From an uncultured Clostridia bacterium (lineage in GTDB: Bacteria > Bacillota > Clostridia > Christensenellales > QALW01): a stretch of 64,000 nucleotides of DNA. Under the pieces are notes generated by a model, which saw only the letters and a list, made by a program, of their open reading frames with translations, had not been told where the DNA came from and did no database searches. The position numbers and the translations under genes were made by a program. The stretch covers positions 1 to 64,000 of the forward strand of contig CAKSKV010000009.1 in assembly GCA_934465535.1 (NCBI GenBank). The letters are read 5' to 3'. Each line of letters begins with the position of its first letter. Within the stretch, counting starts at the first letter, position 1. This document shows positions 32,377 through 41,555 of this stretch, piece after piece.

Positions 32377-32398
32377 ACGGAGATATTTTTCAACCGCT

Positions 32399-32917
32399 AT
32401 GGATTATATAAAAATCGGCACAATAGTCAAGGCTCAGGGAATAAAGGGAGAGGTAAAGGTGGCACCGCTTACCGACGATATTTCCCGCTTCCTGATACTT
32501 AAAAACGCATATATAAAGCAGCACGGCGCCATGACTCCCGTACGCGTAATGGGCGCACGGGTGGACGGCAAGGCCGCATATCTGCTGCTGGAAAAGGTAT
32601 ACGACCGCAACGCCGCCGAGCTTCTCCGCGGCTCCGAGCTTTATGTGGACCGTGAAAATGCCGTTCCCCTGCCCGAGGGCCGCTATTTTATAGTGGATCT
32701 CATAGGCTGCCGCGTGGAGGATGAACAGGGCGGGCTGATAGGCACCCTCACCGATGTGCTCAAGCCCGGCGCCAACGATGTTTTTGCCGTCGATACCGAA
32801 AACGGCGAGCTGCTTATACCGGTAGTGGACGCCTTTGTAACCGACATAAACCCCGAAAAGCGCCGCATAACCGTAAAGGCGGAAATGCTTGCGCAGGAGG
32901 AGATCCGTGACAATTAA
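32399..32917 (+). CDS. rimM: 16S rRNA processing protein RimM
   Basis: Assembly factor for the head of the 30S subunit. The start at 32399 (MDYIKIGTIVKAQGIKGEVKV) matches the family N-terminus; 172 aa. The N-terminal beta-barrel is followed by the PRC-barrel domain (about 90-168) with YFIVDLIGCRV and GANDVFAV, then the ending LLIPVVDAFVTDIN. It overlaps trmD by 11 bases. Confidence 0.95.
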   Translation: MDYIKIGTIVKAQGIKGEVKVAPLTDDISRFLILKNAYIKQHGAMTPVRVMGARVDGKAAYLLLEKVYDRNAAELLRGSELYVDRENAVPLPEGRYFIVDLIGCRVEDEQGGLIGTLTDVLKPGANDVFAVDTENGELLIPVVDAFVTDINPEKRRITVKAEMLAQEEIRDN

Positions 32918-33674
32918 CCTGCTTACCGTTTTCCCCGAAATGTTTGCGCCCCTTTCCTGCTCCGTAATAGGCCGTGCGCAAAGCGAGGGAAGGCTTACTA
33001 TCAACATCATAAACATCCGCGATTTCTCCGCCCTTAAGCACAAAAACACCGACGATTACCCCTTCGGCGGCGGCGCAGGCATGCTCATGCTGCCCCAGCC
33101 CGTTTTTGATGCCTTCGCCTCCGTAAAGGAGCCGGGGCTGCGCATCTACACCTCCCCAAAGGGTCAGCGGCTCACCGACGCCATGGCGCGCGAGCTTGCC
33201 GGGCTTGAAAACATCACCATCCTCTGCGGGCACTACGAGGGCGTGGATCAGCGGGTGATCGACCACCTTATCGACCGCGAAATATCTGTGGGCGACTATG
33301 TCCTTACTGGCGGCGAGCTTCCCGCCATGACCATCATAGACGCCGTGGCACGCTTTGTGCCGGGGGTTCTGGGCCGCATGGAAAGCGCCTGCGGAGACAG
33401 CTTCGGCGACGGACTGCTTGAATATCCACAATACACCCGCCCCGCCGATTTCCGCGGAATGAAGGTGCCGCAGGTGCTGCTGGAGGGCAACCACGCGCTT
33501 ATAGCCCGCTGGCGGCGTGAGCAGCAGCTGGAAATAACCGCCCGCCTGCACCCGGAGCTTCTGGAAACGGCCGCTCTTTCCGCTGAGGATATACGCTATC
33601 TTGAGCAGCTTAAGCGAAAAAACGCTTCCGACACCGGTTCTTCCCCCGGTGCGCCGGATACTGACGAAAACTGA
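32907..33674 (+). CDS. trmD: tRNA (guanine-N1)-methyltransferase TrmD
   Basis: It methylates G37 in tRNAs, which prevents frameshifting. The GTG at 32907 is chosen since AGGAGG lies seven bases upstream; the product is 255 aa. The knotted SPOUT fold shows DYPFGGGAGM, CGHYEGVDQRV, and the SAM-binding loop SVGDYVLTGGELPAM. YTRPADFRG is also conserved. The C-terminal tail beyond about residue 240 is Ser/Asp-rich and not conserved. Confidence 0.97.
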   Translation: MTINLLTVFPEMFAPLSCSVIGRAQSEGRLTINIINIRDFSALKHKNTDDYPFGGGAGMLMLPQPVFDAFASVKEPGLRIYTSPKGQRLTDAMARELAGLENITILCGHYEGVDQRVIDHLIDREISVGDYVLTGGELPAMTIIDAVARFVPGVLGRMESACGDSFGDGLLEYPQYTRPADFRGMKVPQVLLEGNHALIARWRREQQLEITARLHPELLETAALSAEDIRYLEQLKRKNASDTGSSPGAPDTDEN

Positions 33675-33702
33675 AAAATGCCGCGTAAAAGCGGCATTTT
33701 TT
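33674..33702. terminator. Terminator after trmD
   Basis: AAAAATGCCGC and GCGGCATTTTTTA form an 11-bp stem. It lies between convergent genes and can act on both. Confidence 0.9.
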
Positions 33703-33727
33703 ATATTTTATGTCTTTCTTCCCCGTA

Positions 33728-35482
33728 TCAGTCGTTCTGCTCCCGGTACTGCGTGTTCCACAGTCCCGCATACAGCCCCTCCTTAGCCAGCAGCTCTTCG
33801 TGCGTGCCGCATTCCGCTATTTTCCCTTCGGATACAGCCACAATGCGGTCCGCGCTGCGAATCGTGGAAAGGCGGTGGGCTATCACCAGCGTGGTCCTGC
33901 CCTTTGCCAAGGAATCAAACGCCCCCTGTATTTTGGCCTCCGTCACGGAGTCCAATGCCGATGTAGCCTCATCCAGTATCAGCACGGGCGGATTTTTAAG
34001 GAATATCCTCGCAATTGCCACCCGCTGCTTCTGCCCGCCGGAAAGCAGCGTGCCCCGCTCCCCGACATATGTGGCAAAGCCGTGCGGCATGGCAGCAATA
34101 TCCTCGTATATCTCGGCTCTTTTGGCCGCCTCTATAACCTCTTCGTCCGTTGCCCCCGGCCTGCCGTAGCGTATGTTTTCCATTATCGTGTCCGCAAAAA
34201 GGAATACATCCTGCTGCACAATGCCTATGGCGCGGTGCAGCGAGCTCTGCGTTACCTTGCGCACATCCCTGCCGTCAATATAAACGGCCCCCGCCGTCAC
34301 ATCGTAAAAACGGGGAATAAGCTGGCACAATGTGGTTTTTCCGCCGCCGGACGGCCCCACTACCGCCACCGTTTCCCCGGGCAGCACATGCAGGCTCACA
34401 TCGGAAAGCACCTCTTCGTCCCTGCCGTAGGAAAACGATACATTCTTCACCTGTATATCGCCCTTCACCCCCGAAAGCTCCTCCGCCTGCGGCGCATCCT
34501 TCACGGTGGGCTCCGTGCGCATTATATCCACAAACCGATTAAGCCCGGCAAAGCCGTTTGCAAACATCTCCGAGAAATTAGACAGCTTGCGCATGGGCAG
34601 AACGAAGGTGGAAATATAAAGGGAAAAGGTAATAAGATCCCTGTAATCCATCAGCCCCTTCATAATAAGATAGCCGCCGTAGCCTATGACCGCCACATTC
34701 AGCGCGCACAGAAAAAACTCCACCGAGCTTATAAACATTCCCATCGCCTTATGGAATTCCCGCTTTGATGTCTTGTATACCTCGTTTGCCGCCCGGAAGC
34801 GCGCACACTCTATCTCCTCATTTGCAAACGCCTTAGCCGTGCGTATGCCCGAGAGGCTGGATTCTATCTCCGTGTTTATATGCCCGGTCTTTTTCTTCAC
34901 CTCCGCCGATACCCGCGACATCCGCCTGCGCAAAGCAAACATCACCCCCAGCAGCAGGGGTATCATTATTCCCACCAACAGCGCAAGCCTCCACTGTATG
35001 GTTGCCATCACCGCAAGCGCCCCCACTACGGTTATAACCGAGGTAAGCAGATCCTCCGGCCCGTGATGCGCAAGCTCCGTTAAGTCAAACAAATCGGTGG
35101 TAAGCCGGCTCATCATGGTGCCCGTGCGGTTTGCATCAAAATAATCAAAGCTCATCTGCTCGATATGGGTAAATAGATCCTCCCTTATATCCGCCTCAAC
35201 GCGGATGCCGAAGGTATGCCCGTAATAGCACACAATATAATTAAGCACCGAGCGCAGTATGTAGCAGGCGATCATAATGGCTATCACCGTAAAAAATGTC
35301 ACATACAGCTTATTGGGCAGCATATCGTAAAGCGCCCGCCTTGTAACCATGGGAAAAGCAAGATCAATAGCCGCTATTGCCGTTGCGCACAGTATGTCTG
35401 CGGCAAATATCCCCTTATGCCGCGCAAAATATCCCAAAAAAATTGCAAGCGGCCGCTTTTTTCTGTATTCTTCGGTTGTCAT
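33728..35482 (-). CDS. ABC exporter, fused membrane and ATPase domains
   Basis: A homodimeric or half-transporter of the MsbA/BmrA type, 584 aa. Six membrane helices (about 15-320) precede the ATPase domain. That domain has Walker A GPSGGGKTT (about 382), the signature LSGGQKQR, Walker B ILDEATSALD and the H-loop IAHRLST. GGAGGG precedes the ATG. The cargo cannot be told from sequence; multidrug or lipid export is usual. Confidence 0.93.
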   Translation of the reverse strand: MTTEEYRKKRPLAIFLGYFARHKGIFAADILCATAIAAIDLAFPMVTRRALYDMLPNKLYVTFFTVIAIMIACYILRSVLNYIVCYYGHTFGIRVEADIREDLFTHIEQMSFDYFDANRTGTMMSRLTTDLFDLTELAHHGPEDLLTSVITVVGALAVMATIQWRLALLVGIMIPLLLGVMFALRRRMSRVSAEVKKKTGHINTEIESSLSGIRTAKAFANEEIECARFRAANEVYKTSKREFHKAMGMFISSVEFFLCALNVAVIGYGGYLIMKGLMDYRDLITFSLYISTFVLPMRKLSNFSEMFANGFAGLNRFVDIMRTEPTVKDAPQAEELSGVKGDIQVKNVSFSYGRDEEVLSDVSLHVLPGETVAVVGPSGGGKTTLCQLIPRFYDVTAGAVYIDGRDVRKVTQSSLHRAIGIVQQDVFLFADTIMENIRYGRPGATDEEVIEAAKRAEIYEDIAAMPHGFATYVGERGTLLSGGQKQRVAIARIFLKNPPVLILDEATSALDSVTEAKIQGAFDSLAKGRTTLVIAHRLSTIRSADRIVAVSEGKIAECGTHEELLAKEGLYAGLWNTQYREQND

Positions 35483-35561
35483 CCGATCCCTCCGTTCATT
35501 AAGCCCCGGCTTTTTGTATTTTAATCCGTATCTTTATTATTTTAACCTCTTTTAAGGAAAG

Positions 35562-35590
35562 TTGCAAGTTCAAAATCCTTCTGCTATAAT
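35562..35590 (+). promoter_or_regulatory. Promoter of the pseudouridine synthase gene
   Basis: TTGCAA (35562-35567), 17 bases, TATAAT (35585-35590), 27 bases before the GTG start. Confidence 0.72.
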
Positions 35591-35617
35591 TAAAGCACAT
35601 TAAACCGAGGTGATACC

Positions 35618-36229
35618 GTGGATATACTTTACAGCTGCAAGGATTTTGCGGTGTGCATAAAGCCGGCCGGCACCGACAGCGAAGCCGGAATGCCTCAGGC
35701 CCTTTCCGCCGCTCTGGGCGGCGAGTTCTTCCCCGTGCACCGATTGGATGCAAATGTCGGCGGAATAATGGTGTACGCCCGCAATAAAAACGCCTGCGCC
35801 CTTCTCAGCCGCGCCTTTGCAGAGGGGAAAACGGAAAAAGAATATGTGGCCCTTGTGCACGGCACGCCGCCCCCATCGGGCGAAATGAACGACCTTTTAT
35901 TCAAGGACAGCCGCCGCAACAAGGTATATGTAGTCACACGCCCCCGCGCCGGAGTAAAACAGGCGCGCCTTTCCTACCGCCTGCTGGAAGCGGGCGAGCG
36001 TTCCCTTGTGCGGATAAAGCTGTATACCGGGCGCAGCCACCAGATACGGGTGCAGTTTGCAAGCCGCGGTTTTCCCCTTGTGGGGGATCATAAATACGGC
36101 AGCCGCGCACCGGAAAAGGCGCCTCTGCTTTTCAGCTGCCGCCTGCGCTTTCCCTTCGGAGGCGAGCAGTACGCCTTTGACTTCCTGCCGCCTTGGGCGC
36201 AGCAGCCCTCCCAGCCCGCAGACGAATAA
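35618..36229 (+). CDS. RluA-family pseudouridine synthase (short, no S4 domain)
   Basis: It isomerises uridine in RNA. The GTG start follows GAGGTGAT. The catalytic motif HRLDANVGG (about 46-54) has the essential Asp, though the usual DxxTSG is replaced by DANVGG. GRSHQIRVQFA (about 142-152) is the second conserved motif. At 203 aa it lacks the N-terminal S4 domain, as in the TruC/RluA short group. The RNA target is unknown. Confidence 0.87.
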   Translation: MDILYSCKDFAVCIKPAGTDSEAGMPQALSAALGGEFFPVHRLDANVGGIMVYARNKNACALLSRAFAEGKTEKEYVALVHGTPPPSGEMNDLLFKDSRRNKVYVVTRPRAGVKQARLSYRLLEAGERSLVRIKLYTGRSHQIRVQFASRGFPLVGDHKYGSRAPEKAPLLFSCRLRFPFGGEQYAFDFLPPWAQQPSQPADE

Positions 36230-36363
36230 GCCCCGCACGCACGGTACCGTGTTCCGGCCGTTTCCTCTGCGCCGCGGTTTTTGAATACCCGGAATACCTG
36301 CTTGCTCATCTATCATATTCCCGCATGCTTACCCATATCATTCTTTGGAGGAGTTGATATAAA

Positions 36364-37083
36364 TTGAGCAAACGGGTACATGAGTTTTTTACGGTAAATA
36401 TAATTCTTGCAGGGATCCTTGCGCTTCTTGCGGCGGCGGCCTTTGCCCCGCAAAACAGCACTCCGGTGCTTTCCGGCGGCACTCAGCCCATATACAAGGT
36501 GCAAACCGGCGAAAAAAAGCTTGCACTTATGTGCAATGTATACTGGGGCACCGAATATGTACGGCCCTATCTTGCCCTTGCACAGAAATACAATGCAAAA
36601 ATAACCTTCTTTATCGGCGGCATATGGGCAGCGGAAAACCCCGCACTTGTAAAGGAAATGTATCTCCAGGGGCACGAAATAGCAAATCACGGCTACAATC
36701 ACAAGCTGGCAAGCCGGGAAAGCAGCAGCGTCATAATATCCGAGCTGCTTAAAACCGATGCCATCCTGCGGGAAATAACCGGCGTAAAGCCCGTTCTCTA
36801 CGCGCCGCCCGCGGGCGATTTCACACAGCAGACCGTGCTTGCCGCCGCCGAAAACGGCTATTCCACCGTAATGTGGAGCATAGACACCATCGACTGGCGG
36901 GACCACGACTGCGCCAAGATCAAACGGCGAATTCTTGATAACGCCGCGCCCGGAGCCTTCATACTCACCCACCCCACCGCCGATACCGTGGAGGCGCTCT
37001 CCGAGGTAATGGAGCGTCTTTGCAGCCAAGGCTATTCCTTCTGCACCGTCTCCGGGCTTATTGCAAAAAGCGCGCAGGAATAA
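36364..37083 (+). CDS. YlxY-like polysaccharide deacetylase homologue, active site altered
   Basis: The NodB-type fold with an N-terminal membrane anchor (about 8-28) and the neighbouring M16 protease gene point to the sporulation-associated YlxY group. The start is TTG at 36364 after GGAGGAG. Product 239 aa. The zinc His pair is kept in ANHGYNH, and DTIDW and LTHPT are normal. Motif 1, normally TFDD or FD-x-x-WG, reads LMCNVYWG, so the first Asp is Asn; motif 3 RPPxG reads YAPPAG. Loss of the catalytic base suggests a non-catalytic or altered role. Confidence 0.8.
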   Translation: MSKRVHEFFTVNIILAGILALLAAAAFAPQNSTPVLSGGTQPIYKVQTGEKKLALMCNVYWGTEYVRPYLALAQKYNAKITFFIGGIWAAENPALVKEMYLQGHEIANHGYNHKLASRESSSVIISELLKTDAILREITGVKPVLYAPPAGDFTQQTVLAAAENGYSTVMWSIDTIDWRDHDCAKIKRRILDNAAPGAFILTHPTADTVEALSEVMERLCSQGYSFCTVSGLIAKSAQE

Positions 37084-37303
37084 CCCCCCGATTGCAATAT
37101 TCCATTGCAGGTTCCCCCGATGCCCCGAAACAATAAAAAAATGTGTTCACAATGCGGATATTGGGCTATAATAACATAAGCCGTGATAAAACGGCAAAAG
37201 CACAAAGCGTTTTCCCCCTCAAGATTCAGGAGAAGCGTTAAAAGCATATCAGGCCGCCCTGCGGCCAAATGAACATATACGGAAATATACAAAAGGAGCA
37301 TAT

Positions 37304-38554
37304 ATGAAAACAGCCACTCTTACAAACGGAATACGCACGGTAATTGAAAAGGTACCGTTTTTTCATTCGGTATCGGCGGGCATATGGGTAAAGGCAGGCT
37401 CACGCTACGAAACCCCGGAGGAAAACGGCATTTCCCACTTCATCGAGCACATGCTCTTTAAGGGCACCGCCACAAAGGATGCCAGACGCATAGCCGCAAC
37501 CATTGACAACATCGGCGGCACCCTCAACGCCTTCACCGCAAAGGAGTGCACCTGCTTTTATGTCCATGTTTCCGACGAGCATCTGGATACCGGGCTTGAG
37601 CTGCTTGCCGATATGCTTAAAAACAGCCTCCTTGACCCTGAGGAGCTTAAAAAAGAGCAGGGCGTCGTGTTAGAGGAAATATCCATGGTGGAGGACACCC
37701 CCGACGACCTTGTGCACGAGCTCGCAGCCTCCGGCTACTACGGCAGCGCAAGCCTTGGGCAGACCATCCTCGGCCCGCGCGAAAGGGTAAGCGCCTTCTG
37801 CCGGGACGATCTGCGCCGCTATATGGCAAAGCGCTATGTAACGGGCAATATAGTCCTTAGCGTAGCGGGCAATCTTGACGAGGAAAAAACCCTTGATATG
37901 CTGGAAAAATACTTTGCCTCCGGCATACCGGTTGCCCCGGAATCCCCCGATGCCCCTGCGGGAAAGGGCGAAAACACAAAAAAATGCGTCTTCTGCGAAA
38001 AAAACAACGAGCAGATGAACATGTGCCTCACCTACGGCGGCCCCGGCAGTCTGGATGCGGATTTTTATCCCCTCACCGTTTTCAACGCCGCCTTCGGCGG
38101 CAGTATGAGCAGCCGCCTTTTCCAAACGGTGCGGGAGCAAAACGGCCTTACCTACAGCATATTCAGCTATGCCAGCACCTATAACGACTGCGGCACCTAT
38201 TCCGTATACGCCGGAATGAACCCCGAACAAACCAAGCGCGTCCTTGAGCTTGTAAATAATGAAATACAGCTTGCGCTTACCTCCCCCGTGTCGGGCGAGG
38301 AGCTTTTCAACGCGCGTGAGCAGATAAAGGGCAGCCTCATACTGGGCAGCGAGGGTGCCCGCCCCGTAATGAGCCGCAACGGCAAGCTGCTGCTTCTGCG
38401 CGGCAGAACCGAAACGGTGGAGGAGGTAATAGACCGTGTAAACGGCGTTACCGCCCCGGCCGTTGAGCAGGCGGTAAAAAATGTATTCTCTTCACGGCGC
38501 TGCTGCGCCTTTGTCGGCAAAAGCGAATACTTCCCGGACGAAACCGCACTATGA
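37304..38554 (+). CDS. mlpA: M16-family zinc protease, MlpA/YmxG-like
   Basis: Processing-peptidase-like protease, 416 aa, with the inverted zinc motif HFIEH (His45, Glu48, His49) and the downstream Glu in VLEEISMVEDTPDD. The second half repeats the fold without the metal motif. In B. subtilis the homologue is encoded next to ylxY, the same order as here. AAAGGAG precedes the ATG. Confidence 0.92.
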   Translation: MKTATLTNGIRTVIEKVPFFHSVSAGIWVKAGSRYETPEENGISHFIEHMLFKGTATKDARRIAATIDNIGGTLNAFTAKECTCFYVHVSDEHLDTGLELLADMLKNSLLDPEELKKEQGVVLEEISMVEDTPDDLVHELAASGYYGSASLGQTILGPRERVSAFCRDDLRRYMAKRYVTGNIVLSVAGNLDEEKTLDMLEKYFASGIPVAPESPDAPAGKGENTKKCVFCEKNNEQMNMCLTYGGPGSLDADFYPLTVFNAAFGGSMSSRLFQTVREQNGLTYSIFSYASTYNDCGTYSVYAGMNPEQTKRVLELVNNEIQLALTSPVSGEELFNAREQIKGSLILGSEGARPVMSRNGKLLLLRGRTETVEEVIDRVNGVTAPAVEQAVKNVFSSRRCCAFVGKSEYFPDETAL

Positions 38555-38589
38555 CAATAAGCCGTTATATAAACTGATTGCTTAACATT

Positions 38590-38625
38590 AAAACCGCAGC
38601 CGTTCAGACGGGCCGCGGTTTTTTG
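38590..38625 (+). terminator. Terminator of the M16 protease gene
   Basis: AAACCGC-GCC and GGCCGCGGTTTTTTG form a stem-loop with a T-run, 35 bases after the stop. Confidence 0.8.
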
Positions 38626-38807
38626 TTTTATTTCAAAAACACAAAAAATATTTGTTTTTATTTCAAAAGCGCACACGCAAATTTTTTGCTGCCGATATTT
38701 CAATTTATATGCCTTAATTTTTCTTCCGTTAAAAAACACATCAAAAATACAGCGTTTTTTTGCGGAAAAATCACCGTTTTTTAATCAAAAAAATAAAGAA
38801 AAATACA

Positions 38808-38848
38808 AAAAAATTCCGACCTCGGTTAAAAACCGATGCCGGAATTTT
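38808..38848 (-). terminator. Terminator of groESL
   Basis: On the minus strand AAAATTCCGG and the matching arm ending GGAATTTTTTTG form a long stem. It lies about 75 bases after the groL stop. Confidence 0.85.
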
Positions 38849-38923
38849 CCTTCAATCTGTAATATGCACCCGGTATCCGCTGCTCGCGGCCGATGCCGAA
38901 AATGCCCTTACCTGCGGAATTTA

Positions 38924-40552
38924 TCAGTACATTCCGCCCATTCCGCCCTGCGGAGCGGGAGCTGCGGGTTCCGGAGCCGGAATATCGGCAACCAGCGCCT
39001 CGGTGGTGAGCATAACGCTTGCCACGCTTGCAGCATTCTGAAGTGCGCTGCGGCTTACCTTGGTCGGGTCTATAATGCCCTTTTCCACCATGTTGCCGTA
39101 CTCGTCCTTGGCTGCGTCAAAGCCGAAGCCTACGCTGCCGTTGGCCAGCACCTTGTCAACGATAACCGAGCCCTCAAGGCCGGCATTGGCGGCTATCTGG
39201 CGGATAGGCGCCTCAAGAGCCTTCATGATAATGGCGGCGCCGGTCTTTTCATCGCCGCTGAGCTTTTCAACAAGAGCCTTAACAGCAGGAATTGCGCTGA
39301 TAAACGAAGTTCCGCCGCCGGGCACGATGCCCTCCTCCACTGCGGCACGGGTTGCTGCCAAAGCGTCCTCGATGCGCAGCTTGCGCTCCTTCATTTCTAC
39401 CTCGGTAGCTGCACCGACATTGATAACGGCTACGCCGCCTGCCAGCTTGGCAAGGCGCTCAGCCAGCTTCTCGCGGTCGTAATCGCTGGTGGTTTCCTCA
39501 ATCTGAGCCTTAATGGAAGCAACGCGCGCCTTGATGGCATCGGCAGAGCCTGCGCCCTCCACAATGGTGGTGTTCTCTTTGTCCACCTTGACCTGACGGG
39601 CATTGCCCAGCATATCCATGGTGGTGTCCTTAAGCTCAAGCCCCAGCTCCTCGCTGATGACCTGGCCGCCGGTAAGGATAGCGATATCCTGAAGCATAGC
39701 CTTTCTTCTGTCGCCGAAGCCCGGAGCCTTTACGGCAACGCAGGTAAAGGTGCCTCTTATCTTGTTTACAACCAGTGTTGCAAGTGCCTCGCCCTCAACA
39801 TCCTCGGCGATAATAAGCAGCTTGCGGCCGGCCTGCACTACCTGCTCAAGAACAGGCAGAATCTCCTGAATGGAGCTGATTTTCTTTTCGGTAATAAGGA
39901 TGAGCGGGTTATCCAGCACCGCCTCCATTTTATCGGTATCGGTTACCATATAGGAGGAAGCATAGCCGCGGTCAAACTGCATGCCCTCAACAATGGTCAG
40001 GTTGGTATCCAGAGTCTTGGACTCCTCAACGGTTATAACGCCGTCCTTGCCCACCTTTTCCATAGCATCCGCTATAAGGCTGCCTACGGACTCGTCGCCG
40101 GCGGAAATGCTGGCAACCTGAGAAATGGCCGTTTTGCTCTCAATGGGCTTGCTGATGCTCTTAAGGGAGTCAACAGCTGTGTCCACAGCCGCCATAATGC
40201 CCTTACGCAGCACCATGGGGTTTGCGCCCGCAGCGATATTCTTTACGCCCTCGTGGAAGATGGCCTGAGCCAGCACCGCAGCAGTGGTGGTACCGTCGCC
40301 CGCAACATCGTTGGTCTTTACGGAAACCTCTTTTACAAGCTGTGCGCCCATGTTCTCAAAGGGATCCTCAAGCTCAATTTCCTTGGCGATGGTAACGCCG
40401 TCGTTATTGATAAGGGGAGCGCCGTATTTTTTATCCAGCACTACATTTCTTCCCTTAGGTCCCAGGGTTATTTTTACGGTATCGGCCAGAATGTTTACGC
40501 CGGTCTCCAGCGCGCGGCGAGCTTCCTCGCCATACTTAAACTGCTTTGCCAT
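38924..40552 (-). CDS. groL: 60 kDa chaperonin GroEL
   Basis: Double-ring ATP-driven folding chamber. The 542-aa protein has the conserved opening MAKQFKYGEEARRALETGVN, the ATP motif DGTTTAAVLAQ (about 86-96) and the apical-domain motif LEQVVQAGRKLLIIAEDVEG. It ends with a Gly-Met-rich tail (GGMGGMY). It follows groES by 18 bases in an operon under CIRCE control. Confidence 0.99.
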   Translation of the reverse strand: MAKQFKYGEEARRALETGVNILADTVKITLGPKGRNVVLDKKYGAPLINNDGVTIAKEIELEDPFENMGAQLVKEVSVKTNDVAGDGTTTAAVLAQAIFHEGVKNIAAGANPMVLRKGIMAAVDTAVDSLKSISKPIESKTAISQVASISAGDESVGSLIADAMEKVGKDGVITVEESKTLDTNLTIVEGMQFDRGYASSYMVTDTDKMEAVLDNPLILITEKKISSIQEILPVLEQVVQAGRKLLIIAEDVEGEALATLVVNKIRGTFTCVAVKAPGFGDRRKAMLQDIAILTGGQVISEELGLELKDTTMDMLGNARQVKVDKENTTIVEGAGSADAIKARVASIKAQIEETTSDYDREKLAERLAKLAGGVAVINVGAATEVEMKERKLRIEDALAATRAAVEEGIVPGGGTSFISAIPAVKALVEKLSGDEKTGAAIIMKALEAPIRQIAANAGLEGSVIVDKVLANGSVGFGFDAAKDEYGNMVEKGIIDPTKVSRSALQNAASVASVMLTTEALVADIPAPEPAAPAPQGGMGGMY

Positions 40553-40570
40553 ATAAATCTCTCCTTTTAA

Positions 40571-40855
40571 TTATTCTACAACTGCCAGCACATCGCTCTG
40601 ACGGATAACGACAAACTCGCTGCCGTCCAGCTTTACCTCGTTGCCGGCATATTTACTGTAAATTACCTTATCGCCCACCTTGACCTGCATGGTGATTTCC
40701 TTGCCGTCCACATTTCCGCCGGGGCCTACGGCAACAACCTCAGCCATCTGCGGCTTTTCCTTAGCGGCGCCGGGAAGCACGATTCCGCTCTTGGTGGTCT
40801 CCTCGGAATCCACACTCTTTACTACTACACGATCAAATAACGGTCTTATGGTCAT
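40571..40855 (-). CDS. groS: 10 kDa co-chaperonin GroES
   Basis: 94 aa. It opens MTIRPLFDRVVVK, with the mobile loop ETTKSGIVLP (about 19-28) and the GKE...KVGDKVIYSKYAG core. It is the first gene of the groESL operon. Confidence 0.99.
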   Translation of the reverse strand: MTIRPLFDRVVVKSVDSEETTKSGIVLPGAAKEKPQMAEVVAVGPGGNVDGKEITMQVKVGDKVIYSKYAGNEVKLDGSEFVVIRQSDVLAVVE

Positions 40856-40877
40856 AAATAAACCTCCTTCATTTGGG

Positions 40878-40904
40878 TTAGCACTCTTTTGCCCCGAGTG
40901 CTAA
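40878..40904 (-). promoter_or_regulatory. CIRCE operator of groESL
   Basis: TTAGCACTC (40878-40886), nine bases, GAGTGCTAA (40896-40904): a perfect match to the HrcA-binding CIRCE consensus, in the leader between promoter and groES. HrcA itself is not in the window. Confidence 0.98.
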
Positions 40905-40912
40905 CACAGCAT

Positions 40913-40941
40913 ATAATATTCAAAACCGCTTTGTTTTGCAA
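40913..40941 (-). promoter_or_regulatory. Promoter of groESL
   Basis: On the minus strand TTGCAA (40941-40936), 17 bases, TATTAT (40918-40913), directly upstream of CIRCE. Confidence 0.75.
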
Positions 40942-41159
40942 TGAGTCTGTGGCATATTTGCCCGCCGAAAACGGGCAATACGGTTAAATATCATTGCAAA
41001 GCTCACGATTTCTTGACTTTGCTTGATTATACACCCTAAAAGGGCTGCGGTAAAGCAAATGTGCCGTTTTCGGGCAGAAAAATTTCTTCGGACAAAAAAA
41101 GTTTACAATTCGGAAAAGATTTTTGTATGCTGCGGGCAGCTTAAAGCGCAGCTGCGGGG

Positions 41160-41325
41160 AGCAGTGCAGCCGTTTCGGAGACGGTTTTAAGCGCGCCGGG
41201 GCGCTTGATGCGCCGGCAGCCGCGCTTGCGGGGGCTGCGGCGGACAAGCGGCAGCCGGCCGCCGGAGGCGGGCGGCGGGGCCCGAAGGCGCAGCCGAAGG
41301 GCCGGCGCGCGCCCGTGCCGCGTCA
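41160..41325 (+). repeat. G+C-rich flanking repeat, left copy
   Basis: About 150 bases rich in CGGC/GCCG palindromes, containing AAGCGCGCCG, GCCGCGCTTGCGGGG, AAGCGGCAGCCGGC and AGGCGGGCGGCGGG in this order. The same blocks in the same order and orientation recur at 44115-44285, on the other side of the phage-derived cassette. Similarity by eye is about three quarters. The surrounding 40942-41555 holds no gene except the promoter at 41472. Confidence 0.75.
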
Positions 41326-41471
41326 GTATTGCTTCGTTTAGATCCGTTTATCCGCGTGTAAGTGTCGGCTCTATATGGCACAAACGGCACAAACGCAGAC
41401 GGTCTCATTATACATATGATAGGCTTTTTATGAAAAGAACGGGCCCGCACCCGTCGTATGTTTTGTATGCT

Positions 41472-41501
41472 TTGACAAGCGCAGATATAAACAGATTATA
41501 T
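41472..41501 (+). promoter_or_regulatory. Probable promoter of the phage-derived cassette
   Basis: TTGACA (41472-41477), 18 bases, TTATAT (41496-41501), about 55 bases before the first cassette gene. Confidence 0.55.
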
Positions 41502-41555
41502 CCCGTTTCGCGCGCATAGAAAACACAAAACAAAAATAAGATCATGGAGGAAGAA

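Noticed and set aside
38864..40570. 568-codon open frame on the plus strand opposite groL
   Set aside because: It is the exact antisense of GroEL, has no ribosome site and gives low-complexity His/Leu/Asn-rich sequence. It is a codon-bias shadow.
41102..41341. Possible small protein in the G+C-rich repeat (frame shared with 44088-44372)
   Set aside because: The frames in both copies share short peptides only because the DNA repeats. There is no ribosome site, and composition is Arg/Ala/Gly-rich as from palindromic G+C-rich DNA.
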